Assembly: GCA_019752375.1 (NCBI GenBank) | Contig: JAIEMG010000019.1 | Location: 1-34,637, forward strand | Source of the DNA: Gemmataceae bacterium | GTDB taxonomy: Bacteria > Planctomycetota > Planctomycetia > Gemmatales > Gemmataceae | Reading direction: 5' to 3' | DNA length: 34,637 nucleotides | Part shown: in pieces, positions 1 through 8,702 of the stretch | How positions within the stretch are numbered: the stretch's first letter is position 1 | How the letters are laid out: every line of letters begins with the position of its first letter | The notes under the pieces: model-generated | Told to the model about the DNA's origin: nothing | The model's database searches: none | What the model saw: only the letters and a program-made list of their open reading frames with translations | Translations under genes and position numbers: made by a program

Positions 1-90
1 CCACTATCTGGCCGTCTTGATGGCCAAAGTGGGAGCCCGTAGGACTTTTTCAGCCGTCTCCAGAGCCCGGTAACGAGGGGTGGTCGCCGT

Positions 91-1650
91 TCATTGAATC
101 TTGAGCTGGCGAACCCACTCCGCTTCCTTGGCGACATCGGTGTCCGACAGGCCGCTGGCACGATGGATCTCGGCGCGGGCCATCTTGCCGCTGGTCATGT
201 CCAGGGCCATCACGTCCACGAGCCCGTCGCTGCCGCAGCCGCAGCGTACCTGGATGGGCGACAGCTTCGGCAGGTTGGCCGGCAAGTCCTCGATCCACAC
301 CTCGCCGATGGAGATGCAGGCATCGACCTGGTGGGCCTCGCCTTGCAGCACCTTCACGCGTACGCGCTGCTGGTTCTCGATCACCGTGCGGTAGACGCGG
401 CTGGCCGCGGCGGGGAGCTGGGTGTTCTTGGGAATCAGGATGTCGTTGACGCGTTCGTTTTCCTTCTTGATCTCGATGCCCAGGCTGTGCGAATTGACGT
501 TGATTTCGATGATGTCGCCCAGCGCCTCGCGCAGCCCGTCGCTGAGTGCGATGCCGTTGTCTGTCCGCCGTGCCGCGGTGATGCCGGCGTGAATGGCGGC
601 GCCGCGGGCCACCACCTCGCTGACCGCCAGCGAGTTGTCGGGCGGCTTGCCGCTGATGTCGCCCAGCATCTGCCGGGTTGCCGGCATGTGCGTCGAGCCG
701 CCGACGAGGAGCACGCGATTCACCTTGTCCCAGGGGATGCCGGCCTGGCGCAATACCTGCTGCGTCGTCAGCCGCGTGCGCATGAGCAAGTCGCGCGTCA
801 GGCCCTCGAAGTCGGCCCGGCCCAGCGGCACGCTCAGCACCTTGCCGTTGTGTGTGCAGGTGATGGTCGTGCTGGATAGCTTGCTCAGCGTGCGCTTGGC
901 GCGTTCGGCGGCCGCTTGCATCACCGTCAGCGATTGCGGATCGGTGCGCGGGTCTTCGCCGTGCTGCTTCTGGAACTGGGCCGCGACATGATCGACGATG
1001 CGATCGTCCCAGTCCTTGCCGCCAAGCCGCACGTCTCCTTCGATGGCGACCGTCTCGAACCGGCGTTGCGACAGGCGCACGACAGTCACGTCGAAGGTGC
1101 CGCCGCCCAGGTCGTAGACAAGCACTGTCTGCAGTTGTTGGGGCAGTGCCTGCTCGGGCGACGCCTGGCCCTGGGCGGGCTGAAACGAGTACGCCAGTGC
1201 GGCTGCTGTCGGTTCGTCGAGGATATCGAGGACGTCGAGTCCGGCGATACGCCCGGCGTCCTTGGTGGCTTTGCGACGCGTGTCGTCGAAGTAAGCCGGC
1301 ACGGTGATGACGGCGTGCTTGATCGGCCCGAGCCGCAGCTCGGCGTCCTGGACCAGCTTGCGCAGGATGATGGCGCTGAGGGTTTCGGGCCGGCACTCGC
1401 GCCCGGAAACGAGGCGGCCGAAGTTGGCGTAGCCCATGCGCCGCTTGATGAGCGTGGCGACGCGATCGGGATGTTCGAGGGAAACGTCCAGCGCTGCCTG
1501 CCCGACGACGGCTCCGCCCTCATCGAGGAGCACGGCACTGGGAGTCAGCATTTCGCCGTCGCGATTGGGAAGGGTGACGGGCTGGCCCCGGTCGTCCAGT
1601 GTCGCGATGGCAGAGAACGTGGTCCCCAGGTCAATGCCGACGACAGCCAT
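91..1650 (-). CDS. Hsp70-family chaperone lacking the C-terminal lid
   Basis: A 519-residue Hsp70/actin-fold ATPase, predicted to bind exposed peptide in an ATP-dependent cycle in the cytoplasm. The nucleotide-binding domain is complete: phosphate-1 loop GIDLGTTFS (5-13), DEPTAAALAYSF, phosphate-2 loop VYDLGGGTFDV, and adenosine motif LLVGGSTHMP. A beta-type substrate-binding domain follows (about 375-500, with NSHSLGIEI and IPKNTQLP). True DnaK has about 610-640 residues with a helical lid and EEVD-like tail; here the protein stops after the beta domain, so it is a short DnaK paralogue rather than the housekeeping DnaK. No dnaJ or grpE is adjacent. ATG at 1650 is chosen because MAVVGIDLGTT is the canonical Hsp70 start. 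The same frame continues about 28 codons past the TGA to a TAG at 4-6. Confidence 0.93.
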   Translation of the reverse strand: MAVVGIDLGTTFSAIATLDDRGQPVTLPNRDGEMLTPSAVLLDEGGAVVGQAALDVSLEHPDRVATLIKRRMGYANFGRLVSGRECRPETLSAIILRKLVQDAELRLGPIKHAVITVPAYFDDTRRKATKDAGRIAGLDVLDILDEPTAAALAYSFQPAQGQASPEQALPQQLQTVLVYDLGGGTFDVTVVRLSQRRFETVAIEGDVRLGGKDWDDRIVDHVAAQFQKQHGEDPRTDPQSLTVMQAAAERAKRTLSKLSSTTITCTHNGKVLSVPLGRADFEGLTRDLLMRTRLTTQQVLRQAGIPWDKVNRVLLVGGSTHMPATRQMLGDISGKPPDNSLAVSEVVARGAAIHAGITAARRTDNGIALSDGLREALGDIIEINVNSHSLGIEIKKENERVNDILIPKNTQLPAAASRVYRTVIENQQRVRVKVLQGEAHQVDACISIGEVWIEDLPANLPKLSPIQVRCGCGSDGLVDVMALDMTSGKMARAEIHRASGLSDTDVAKEAEWVRQLKIQ

Positions 1651-1764
1651 TGTATGTTGCGGATTCGGGATTGCGGGCGTACGCGTCAGGTTTCATCGAT
1701 TGTAGCCTGTGCGGAAGACTCGCGAAAGAGCAGAGGCCCAGGCCCCTTGGGAATGGCCCATTGG

Positions 1765-1901
1765 GGAATGACGAATCACGAAGCCCGAATGCCGAATCAA
1801 TGACCAAGACCCAATGACCCAAGTTCAACGCGCGGCTTCCTCTGTTGGCCATTCGTCATTGGTCATTGATTCGGCATTCGAGCTTCGTCATTCGTCATTC
1901 C
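1765..1901. repeat. 43-bp inverted repeat, 41/43 matched, between rplC and the Hsp70 gene
   Basis: Left arm 1765-1807 and right arm 1859-1901 are reverse complements with two mismatches, separated by a 51-nt loop. The arms are built from short GAATGACGAAT-like units. It fills the gap downstream of rplC and upstream of the Hsp70 gene. It could fold as a long hairpin in rplC mRNA, protecting its 3' end or ending transcription, though no U-tract follows. It looks like a mobile or amplified palindromic element, not coding. Confidence 0.85.
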
Positions 1902-1909
1902 AGCAGGTC

Positions 1910-2617
1910 TTAGCCTTTCTTGCTCGTTGGCCGCACCATCACCAGACCGCCGTTGGGCCCCGGAACGGCACCCTTGACCAGCAGGAGGTGGTTCTCGGCA
2001 TCGATGCGCACCACGGTCAAGTTGCGGGCGGTGACGCGGGTGTTGCCGTATTGCCCGGCCATGCGGATGCCCTTCTTGGGACGGCCGCTGCCGCGGTTGC
2101 TGGCATTCGACGCGATGCTACCGTGCTGCCGATTACCCTTCTTGACGCCGTGGCTGCCGCGCAAGCCGCCGAAGTTGTGCCGCTTCATGGGGCCGGTGAA
2201 GCCGCGGCCCTTGCTCTTGCTGATGACGTCCACGTCCGTCACCTTCTCGAAGATTTCCAGGAGCGTCAACTGCTTGCCGACGGTGAGGTCGGTCGGCGCT
2301 TCGAGACGGAACTCGCGGATATAGCGTTGCGGCTCGACGTTGGCCTTGGCCGGCAGCGTAATGCCGGCTGCGGTGCGTGCCCGCCGGCGCTTGGATTCCA
2401 GTTCGCCCGAGACGTGGCCGCGTTCCGGCCGGGTCGCCGCGCGACGCGGCTTGTCCTCGAAGCCGAGCTGCACCGCGTCGTAGCCGTCCTTCTCCTGGTT
2501 GCGCACCTGGAGGATCGGGCACGGCCCGATTTGCAGGACGGTGACGGGGGCCAGCACGCCCTTGTCATCGTAAACCTGGGTCATTCCGACTTTCAATCCG
2601 AGCAGACCGAGAGCCAT
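1910..2617 (-). CDS. rplC: 50S ribosomal protein L3
   Basis: Large-subunit protein L3 (235 residues from the chosen start), an early-assembling protein whose long loop reaches towards the peptidyl-transferase centre. The canonical N-terminus MALGLLGLKVGMTQVYDD is at 2617; the open frame upstream to 2713 has no L3 character, so ATG 2617 is chosen over 2713. The loop signature HNFGGLRGSHGVKKGNRQHG and the basic GRPKKGIRMAGQYG segment are typical. L3 is usually the second gene of the S10 operon, between rpsJ and rplD; here it sits alone between a squalene-cyclase-like pseudogene and an Hsp70 gene. Whether it is a second copy or the relocated only copy cannot be seen. A short C-terminal tail ends in lysines. 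Confidence 0.97.
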   Translation of the reverse strand: MALGLLGLKVGMTQVYDDKGVLAPVTVLQIGPCPILQVRNQEKDGYDAVQLGFEDKPRRAATRPERGHVSGELESKRRRARTAAGITLPAKANVEPQRYIREFRLEAPTDLTVGKQLTLLEIFEKVTDVDVISKSKGRGFTGPMKRHNFGGLRGSHGVKKGNRQHGSIASNASNRGSGRPKKGIRMAGQYGNTRVTARNLTVVRIDAENHLLLVKGAVPGPNGGLVMVRPTSKKG

Positions 2618-2734
2618 GGCGGACGCGCCTTTCGCACAAGCGACCCGAGAGGTCCCCTCGGCAACCGGTTGGGTGCCGAAAGCCGCCGTCACCCGACCGC
2701 GGCAGAGGGACATCGGCGATGGATAAGAAGGGAT

Positions 2735-2763
2735 ATCGTATGCGCCGCGGAGGCTTCGGCCAA
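2735..2763 (-). promoter_or_regulatory. candidate sigma70-type promoter for rplC
   Basis: On the minus strand TTGGCC (2763-2758) is followed after 17 nt by TACGAT (2740-2735). Transcription from here would give a leader of about 110 nt before the L3 ATG. This fits a free-standing rplC that needs its own promoter. It is a motif match only; the -35 box is imperfect. Confidence 0.3.
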
Positions 2764-2808
2764 GGGCAATTGGCGGAACCTTGCTTGCCCCGCGGGCTCA
2801 AAATGGAT

Positions 2809-3825
2809 TCACTTCGCCGATTTGCCCGGTGTCAACTCGCCCAGGCTCTGCACGCCCTTCAAGTCCTTGCTCAAGTCCTTGACGAGGTTGACGCGCTTGA
2901 GAAACAACAGGGCAAAGCACGTATCCACGACCGGTCCATATTCGTGCTGCCAGTAGCCGTCGGATTCCTGGCTGGCGACCAGCAGGGTGGCGCCCCAGGC
3001 ATACCAGTCCTTGTTGCCGATGACACGCAGGTTGTAGCCGACGCCGACGCGTTCCAGCGACCACAGGAAGTAATAACCGGTTTGCGTGAACCCTGGCCGC
3101 GCCGGTCCCTTGGGCATCGCCATGCCGATGCCGCCGGCCAGGTAGCCAAAGCCGCGGCGAATGGCCGGGTCTTTCGCCAATTCGGGCACGTCCGCGGGGT
3201 TGGCGTTAGCCCGCATCGCGGATTCAACGGCATTGGCATAGCTCATCCCAAGGACCATGAGGGCCGCGCAGGTCATCGACGGCGTGGAGCCCGTGTCCTT
3301 GTTCATTTCACCGCGCGCCGACGGCACATAGCCCCAGCCGCCATCCGGGTTTTGACTCTTGCGAAAACGCGCCTCGACCAACGCCAGCGATGGGGCGATC
3401 GGGATGCCATAGCGCCGCGCTACCCACAGGCCGAGCACGGCAAACTGCGTGTTCGAGTCATCGCCGCGGCCCTGGAAATTGTCCGGCGCCGGCACTGCCT
3501 CGCGCCGCACCCTGGCCCATCGCTTGATCTGCTCCTCGACTTCCTTTGGGAGCGCCGGCGGATTCAGGCCATCACGCTCCGGTTCCTTCTTCTCACGAGT
3601 TCCGTCGTCGGCCCGGTCCTTGAGGAGCTTCATCAGTCGCTTCGCTTTGTCCGCCGGGCAGGGCGGACACAGGTAGCTCCAACCGCCCGCATAATACTGG
3701 CCGAACATGAGACGCACGGCCAGCGAATGAAGGAGCGGCACGTCGTCCGCGTCGCCGATTTTGTCGAAGAGGAGAATGAGCGTCGCGATGGTGTAGGTGT
3801 GCGTCGCGCCAATGCGCCATTGCCG
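2809..3825 (-). pseudogene. 5'-truncated prenyltransferase/squalene-oxidase-repeat protein
   Basis: About 338 residues resemble planctomycete proteins with alpha/alpha-toroid QW-type repeats, the fold of squalene-hopene cyclases and prenyltransferase beta subunits. Visible repeat features are GATHTYTIATLILLFDK, GQYYAGGWSY, DDSNTQFAVLGLWVARR, NPDGGWGYVP and ESDGYWQHEYGP. The catalytic DXDD motif of hopene cyclases is not seen, so enzymatic cyclisation is not claimed. The expected signal peptide and first repeat are absent. The frame stays open to an ATG at 4047, but that extension (about 75 residues rich in R, S and G) is the antisense of a group II intron tail. The gene was therefore beheaded, and any product would be chimeric. 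It ends 191 nt before rplC. Confidence 0.75.
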
Positions 3826-3967
3826 GGACGCGGTGGCCCGCCTCTGGAGGAACTGGCTAACGCGGCGCAAGCGGCGCGGCTTTATTCCTTGGCCCCAATT
3901 CCAGCGGCTGTTGGCGCGGTATCCGCTGCCACCACCGGTGCCGGTCCACTCGGTGTGTCTTGCGTAG
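3812..3967 (+). pseudogene. C-terminal fragment of group II intron reverse transcriptase/maturase
   Basis: Translation of the plus frame gives RDAVARLWRNWLTRR, then GFIPWPQFQRLLARYPLP, then PPPVPVHSVCLA before the stop. The pattern W-R-x-W-L-x-R-R, W-x-x-F-x-x-L-L-x-x-Y-P-L-P and a final V-H-S-V is typical of the C-terminal end of intron-encoded proteins. Only about 50 codons remain, with no RT palm motif (YADD). It lies antisense to the artificial N-terminal extension of the prenyltransferase frame. Confidence 0.7.
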
Positions 3968-3985
3968 GTGAAGCCACGCCTTGAC

Positions 3986-4054
3986 GAGCCGTATGCGCTA
4001 ACCGCGCACGTACGGATCTGTGGGAGCCTTGGGTGATCACTCACCAAGAGCGAC
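3986..4054 (+). ncRNA. group II intron domain V and VI remnant
   Basis: Domain V: GAGCCGTATGCG (3986-3997) pairs with CGCACGTACGGATC (4005-4018) around a short loop. The AGC triad and bulge are in place, although the triad G faces A instead of the usual U. Domain VI: CTTGG (4028-4032) pairs with CCAAG (4043-4047) around a GTGATCAC core, inside an outer GGG/CCC pairing. The presumed 3' end is near GCGAC at 4050-4054. These RNA elements give the catalytic core and branch-point stem of group II introns. Confidence 0.65.
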
Positions 4055-4132
4055 CCGGCTGGAGGCTCGCAGTTGCACGATGAACCGGCTGCGCCTGACC
4101 TGTGCCTGAGCGGCGGCGGTCTCCGGTTTGGC

Positions 4133-5353
4133 TCACGGCCCGACCGCCGCCGCGACCGCTTGCCCGTCCGACAAGGATGCCGGGTTCGTGATAATCACCT
4201 CCTCTGAACCGGTCAGGTCTTCCCAGCCGCCATCCTTGCCGAGCTTTTGCTTCTTCAGCACCTCGACGAAGTTCGCGTCGCGCGCCCCGATCCGGACCGG
4301 CATGCGTTGGACCTTGCCGTCCGCAACGCGAAAGCAGAAGTGGTGGTCGCCCTGGGAGACGACCGCGGCGACCGGCAACGCCAGTACATTGGGGTGCTCC
4401 ACGGTGATCATTGCCGTGGCGTACATCCGGGGCCGCAATTTGCCGTCCGGATTTTTCAGGTCGATCTCGGTGCGCAGCGTGCGGGTCTTCGGGTCCAGGC
4501 CCCAGGACGAGCGGTGGACTTCGCCCTTGAATTCTCGATTGCGTAGCGCATCCACGCGCACCTGGGCCGGGGTCCCCTTGTTGATCAGGACGGCATCGCT
4601 CTCGGGTACGTCCACGAAGATACGCACGGGGTCGGTCTGGGCCACGATGAAGATCGGCTCGGCCTTGGCGCCGGAGGCGGGTTGGACGAAGTGTCCGGTG
4701 TCCACCGTCCGACGCGTGACCACTCCATCATAGGGCGCCTTGAGCCTGGTGTACTGGAGCATGGCATCGACCTGATCCCGGTTTGCCTGGGCCACGCCGA
4801 CCCGGGCCTTCTTCACCGCGACGTCGGATTGTGCCATCTCCAGCCGCGCCTTGCTCGCCTCGGCACCGTACTGGCTTTCGTCGATCGTCTCCTTGTCGAG
4901 CACGGATTTGCCGGTGCGTGCCAGCCGTTCGAACTGCGACCTGGAGCGGCGATTCTCGGCTTCTGCAACGGCGACGCTGTGTGTGGCCAGTTTCAGCTCT
5001 GCTTCGGCCTGTTCGACCAGCGCTTCTTTCTGCTTGCGTTCCGCGTCCAGTTCCGGCGCCCATAGTTCCGCGAGCACAGCGCCTTTCTTCACCGGATCAC
5101 CGATGTCGAAGCGGATGTTCTGGACGTAACCGGAGATTTTCGCGAAGACGGGGGTCTGCTCGAACGCTTCGATCTCTCCTGGTTGTTCCAAGATGCGGCG
5201 CAGCGTCTTTCGCTCCGGTTTGGCCACCTTCACGACCGGTGGCGCGGAGGGAGCGGCTTCGGGCTTGTGTGCGGGCTCGCCCGTCCGCGCGCAGCCCCCC
5301 ACGAGCGACGTTACCGCAAACAGCGTAATCAGGAGGGCGTTGAGCCGAGCCAT
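4133..5353 (-). CDS. RND efflux periplasmic adaptor (HlyD/MFP family) lipoprotein
   Basis: A 406-residue membrane-fusion protein that links the inner-membrane pump to the outer-membrane channel. The N-terminus is a lipoprotein signal with Cys21 after LVGG. A lipoyl-like half motif (about 70-95, FAKISGYVQNIRFDIGDPVKKG) is followed by a long coiled-coil hairpin (about 105-205, EALVEQAEAELKLA onward). Then come the second lipoyl half (LKAPYDGVVTRRTVDTGHFV), a beta-barrel domain, and a membrane-proximal domain (VLALPVAAVVSQGDHHF). GGGAG lies 8 nt before ATG 5353. The start overlaps the end of the pump gene by 25 nt, so the two are translationally coupled in one operon. Substrate cannot be told from sequence. 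Confidence 0.95.
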   Translation of the reverse strand: MARLNALLITLFAVTSLVGGCARTGEPAHKPEAAPSAPPVVKVAKPERKTLRRILEQPGEIEAFEQTPVFAKISGYVQNIRFDIGDPVKKGAVLAELWAPELDAERKQKEALVEQAEAELKLATHSVAVAEAENRRSRSQFERLARTGKSVLDKETIDESQYGAEASKARLEMAQSDVAVKKARVGVAQANRDQVDAMLQYTRLKAPYDGVVTRRTVDTGHFVQPASGAKAEPIFIVAQTDPVRIFVDVPESDAVLINKGTPAQVRVDALRNREFKGEVHRSSWGLDPKTRTLRTEIDLKNPDGKLRPRMYATAMITVEHPNVLALPVAAVVSQGDHHFCFRVADGKVQRMPVRIGARDANFVEVLKKQKLGKDGGWEDLTGSEEVIITNPASLSDGQAVAAAVGP

Positions 5354-8300
5354 TTGGGTTCTCCCTGGATGGATGCGGTCGTGAGGCCGTGGCGTTCGGA
5401 TGCGACGCTCGGGGGTGGTCCGTGATGGGCGCTGTCCGGATCGGAGGGATCCAGCGACGGCGAACGCTTTCCTCCCCAGCCCATCACGATGGCGAACAAC
5501 GACGGCAGAATGAAGAGCGTGGCCAGCGTGGCCGCGATCAGCCCGCCGATGACGGCGCGCCCCAGCGGCGCGACCTGTTCGCCGCCCTCGCCCAGAGCCA
5601 GGGCCATGGGCACCATGCCGGCGATCATGGCGCAGCTGGTCATCAGGATGGGACGCAAGCGATGCTCGGCCCCATCCACGGCCGCGCTGACCGCAGCTGC
5701 CCCGCCGCGCCGCGCGCGTTCGGCAAATGTCACCAGAAGGATGGCATTGGCTACCGCCACGCCGATGGCCATGATCGCGCCCATGAACGACTGAATATTA
5801 AGCGTCGTGCCTGTCACGACCAGCGCCGCGGCCACGCCGGCAATTACCGCCGGGACTGTTGTCACGGCGACCAGCGCCAGCCGCAGAGACTGGAAATAGG
5901 CCATCAGCAAGAGGAAGATCACCGCCGCACCCATGACCAGGCCGATGGAAAGGTCGCGGAACATCTGCCGCATCGGCACCACTTGCCCGCGAACGTCCAC
6001 ATGGACGCCGCGCGGCGGGTCGCCGGCTGCAGCCACGGCCTTCGCCAGCTGGTCCGCCACGCGCCCCAGGTCCTCGCCCTGGATGTTGGCAGTCATGCTG
6101 ACCAGGCGGCGCATGTTGTAGCGGTCGTATTCGCCCGGCATGGTGCCGCGGCTGATCTCGGCAATGTCGCGGACGCGGAGCGGTGGGCCATCGCCGTCCG
6201 AATGGATCCGCAGGAGGCCGATCTCCTGTTCGGAAGTCATCCGCTCCACCGGAATCTCGACCTGCACTTGAAAGCCGATGCCGGTGTTGGGGTCCGGCCA
6301 ATACATCGGCACCATGTAGCGGCTGGACGATGTGGCCGCGATGACCGAATCAGTGACGCCCTTGACGCTGCCGCCGCTGCGGCCCAGTTTCTCCCGGTTC
6401 ACCTTCACGTCCACCGTGGGATAGTCCAGGGTCTGCATGTACTGCAGATCGCGCAGCGCCGGAATCTTGGCGAGCTGTGCATGAATCTTCTCTGCAAACG
6501 CACGGTTCTCGGCCAGACGCGGCCCACTGACCGCCACTTCGACGGGCGTCGGCGCGCCAAAGCTCATGACCTCATTGACGATGTCCGCCGGTTCAAAGGA
6601 AAGGCGGATCCCCTTGATTCTCGCTGCCACGGCGTCCGGAGCCATGCCGTCGGCCGTCAGGCGTTCACTCAGCCAGCCTTCGAGCTTCGCCTGGAGATCG
6701 CGGCGCAACTGCTCTTTCAGTTCGTCGACGCGAACGCCGCTGCCGCGCTTGAACGCCACGCGCAAGATTGCTTCCTCGGGACCGCTCGTCCACAGGTACA
6801 CGTTGTTGATCGGATAACTGGGCGGCACGACGCCGACGTAGGCGAGCGTGATGCCCACCCGGTCGGGCCCCACGACCTCCTGGATCGTGTCCAGGGTCAC
6901 TTGCGTCATCTCCTCGGTCCGCTGGATGCGTGTGCCGGTGGGCGTCCGCAGCCGGAGCTGAAATTGTCCGCTATCCACCGACGGGAAAATCTCCGTGCCG
7001 AGCCCCGGATGGCCCATCGTCCACCACGCGACCAGAAGGATCGGCACCGCGACGTAGGCGGCCAGAGTCAACCAGCGCAAGGGCATCGCACGGCTTAACA
7101 CGCGCGCGTAGAGTCCGCGAAATCGCACGAAGGAAAAGCGTCCTGCCCGCGCCGCGTTGCCCTCGACGTGGTAATGCCGCAACAGCCACACGGAAAGGAC
7201 CGGCACCAGCGTGCTGGACAGGATGTAGCTGGCCACCATCGAGAAGCCGACTGCCAGCGACAGCGGCACGAACAATGCCCTTGCCGCACCTTCCATGAAG
7301 AACGAGGGGATGAAGACGGCGAGGATGCAGAGCATCGCGAGCAATCGCGGCACGGCGGTCTCGGCGTTGCCCAGTCGGACGGCCCAGGCGATGTTGCCCG
7401 TCCGTTCCATCTGCGTATGGATGTTTTCGACCTCGACGGTGGCCTCGTCGACCAGGATGCCGACCGCCAGCGCCAGTCCGCCCAGCGTCATCAGGTTGAT
7501 CGTCTGTCCGGTCAGCCACAGAGCAATGACTGCGCCGAGCAGGGCCAGCGGGATGTTCAGGACGACCACGATGACGCTGCGCCAGTCGCGCAGGAAGAGC
7601 AGCACCATCAAGCCGGTCAGGATGGCGCCCAGCGCCCCCTCGGTGCCGACGCCCCAGATGGCGCGCGTCACGTACGGCGATTGGTCGAACTCGAAGCGAA
7701 TGTCAATGTCTTCGGGAAGCGCCTTCTGCATCCGCGGCAGGTTTTCCTTCACCGCATTGACGACAGCCAGCGTGGACGCATCCGACCGCTTCGTCACCAG
7801 CATGTAGACGGTGCGCTTGCCGTTGACCAGGGCGTAACCGGTCGGAATGTCGGTTGCGTCGCGAATCTCGCCGATGTCGCGCAGGCACACGCTGGAGCCC
7901 GGCTTCACCGGGATATTGCCCAGTTCCTGAGGATTGGCGGCCACCGCGTTGACGCGCACGATGGGCATCTGGTCCTGGAGATAGACGTTGCCGGAGGGAC
8001 TGATCGTATTGCCTGAGTCCAGTGCCCGGATGACCTCTTGTAGCGAGACCTGCTTGGCATCGAGCTTCTTCGGGTCGACCTTGAGAACGATCGTTCGCTG
8101 GCTGCCGCCAAACGGGGGAGGCGCGGAAACGCCCGGCAAGCTGGCGAAAATTGGCCGCACGTCGAACAGCGCCATGCGTTGCATTTCGCCGATGGTCCGG
8201 TTGGAGCCCTTGGCGGACACGACCAGGTAGCCGACCGGCACGCTGCCGGTGTCGAAGCGCATGACGAACGGCGACACGGTTCCCGGCGGCATGAAGGCAC

Positions 8301-8655
8301 GCGAACGGTTGACGTAATTGATGGTTTCGGCCATCGCCTGGGCCATGTCGGTGCCGGGGTGGAAGTACAGACGCATGACCGCCACGCCCTGGATGTTCTT
8401 CGACTCCACGTGGTGGATGCCGGCGATGTAGAGGAAGTGGTATTCGTAATAGTTGGTCAGCAGCCCTTCCATCTGAGCCGGGTCCATGCCGCCGTAGGGC
8501 TGCGCGACGTAGATGACGGGCAGGTTTAATTCGGGAAAGATGTCGACCTTGCTACGGCTGACCGCCAGGACACTGCCGCCGACCAGGGCGAACATGGCGA
8601 CGAGGATGGTGATCGGATGCCGGAGCGCAAAGATGATCGGGTTCATGGAGTCCAT
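5329..8655 (-). CDS. RND efflux pump inner-membrane permease (AcrB/HAE1-like)
   Basis: A 1108-residue proton-driven RND permease: TM1 (about 12-33), a large periplasmic loop, a TM2-6 block (about 335-495), TM7, a second periplasmic loop, and a C-terminal TM block (about 895-1050, with MGAIMAIGVAVANAILLVTF). The family TM4 motif reads LALAVGILVDEATVEVENIH: the Asp-Asp pair of AcrB is Asp-Glu here, as in a VDEATVE subgroup seen in many planctomycetes and acidobacteria. Both acidic positions of the proton relay are kept. Start ATG 8655 is given; ATG 8646 (MNPIIFALRHP) is equally possible and neither has a clear Shine-Dalgarno. It lies 47 nt after the TolC-like gene and overlaps the adaptor gene, forming a full tripartite operon. 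Confidence 0.96.
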   Translation of the reverse strand: MDSMNPIIFALRHPITILVAMFALVGGSVLAVSRSKVDIFPELNLPVIYVAQPYGGMDPAQMEGLLTNYYEYHFLYIAGIHHVESKNIQGVAVMRLYFHPGTDMAQAMAETINYVNRSRAFMPPGTVSPFVMRFDTGSVPVGYLVVSAKGSNRTIGEMQRMALFDVRPIFASLPGVSAPPPFGGSQRTIVLKVDPKKLDAKQVSLQEVIRALDSGNTISPSGNVYLQDQMPIVRVNAVAANPQELGNIPVKPGSSVCLRDIGEIRDATDIPTGYALVNGKRTVYMLVTKRSDASTLAVVNAVKENLPRMQKALPEDIDIRFEFDQSPYVTRAIWGVGTEGALGAILTGLMVLLFLRDWRSVIVVVLNIPLALLGAVIALWLTGQTINLMTLGGLALAVGILVDEATVEVENIHTQMERTGNIAWAVRLGNAETAVPRLLAMLCILAVFIPSFFMEGAARALFVPLSLAVGFSMVASYILSSTLVPVLSVWLLRHYHVEGNAARAGRFSFVRFRGLYARVLSRAMPLRWLTLAAYVAVPILLVAWWTMGHPGLGTEIFPSVDSGQFQLRLRTPTGTRIQRTEEMTQVTLDTIQEVVGPDRVGITLAYVGVVPPSYPINNVYLWTSGPEEAILRVAFKRGSGVRVDELKEQLRRDLQAKLEGWLSERLTADGMAPDAVAARIKGIRLSFEPADIVNEVMSFGAPTPVEVAVSGPRLAENRAFAEKIHAQLAKIPALRDLQYMQTLDYPTVDVKVNREKLGRSGGSVKGVTDSVIAATSSSRYMVPMYWPDPNTGIGFQVQVEIPVERMTSEQEIGLLRIHSDGDGPPLRVRDIAEISRGTMPGEYDRYNMRRLVSMTANIQGEDLGRVADQLAKAVAAAGDPPRGVHVDVRGQVVPMRQMFRDLSIGLVMGAAVIFLLLMAYFQSLRLALVAVTTVPAVIAGVAAALVVTGTTLNIQSFMGAIMAIGVAVANAILLVTFAERARRGGAAAVSAAVDGAEHRLRPILMTSCAMIAGMVPMALALGEGGEQVAPLGRAVIGGLIAATLATLFILPSLFAIVMGWGGKRSPSLDPSDPDSAHHGPPPSVASERHGLTTASIQGEPKWLGSTPS

Positions 8656-8702
8656 TCTGACGATGTCAGACGGGAACTCCAGTACTCGATGATTAAAAAT
8701 CG

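Larger units (their letters stand above)
3812..4054 (+). mobile_element. 3' remnant of a group II intron (maturase C-terminus plus domains V/VI)
   Basis: The plus strand encodes the last part of an intron reverse transcriptase/maturase up to TAG 3965-3967, followed 18 nt later by a domain V-like hairpin and a domain VI-like stem-loop. The order and spacing are those of a group II intron 3' end. Everything upstream (most of the ORF and domains I-III) is missing, so the element is dead in cis. It abuts the truncated prenyltransferase gene on one side and lies 78 nt from the efflux adaptor stop on the other. The exact left edge is uncertain by a few tens of bases. Confidence 0.75.
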
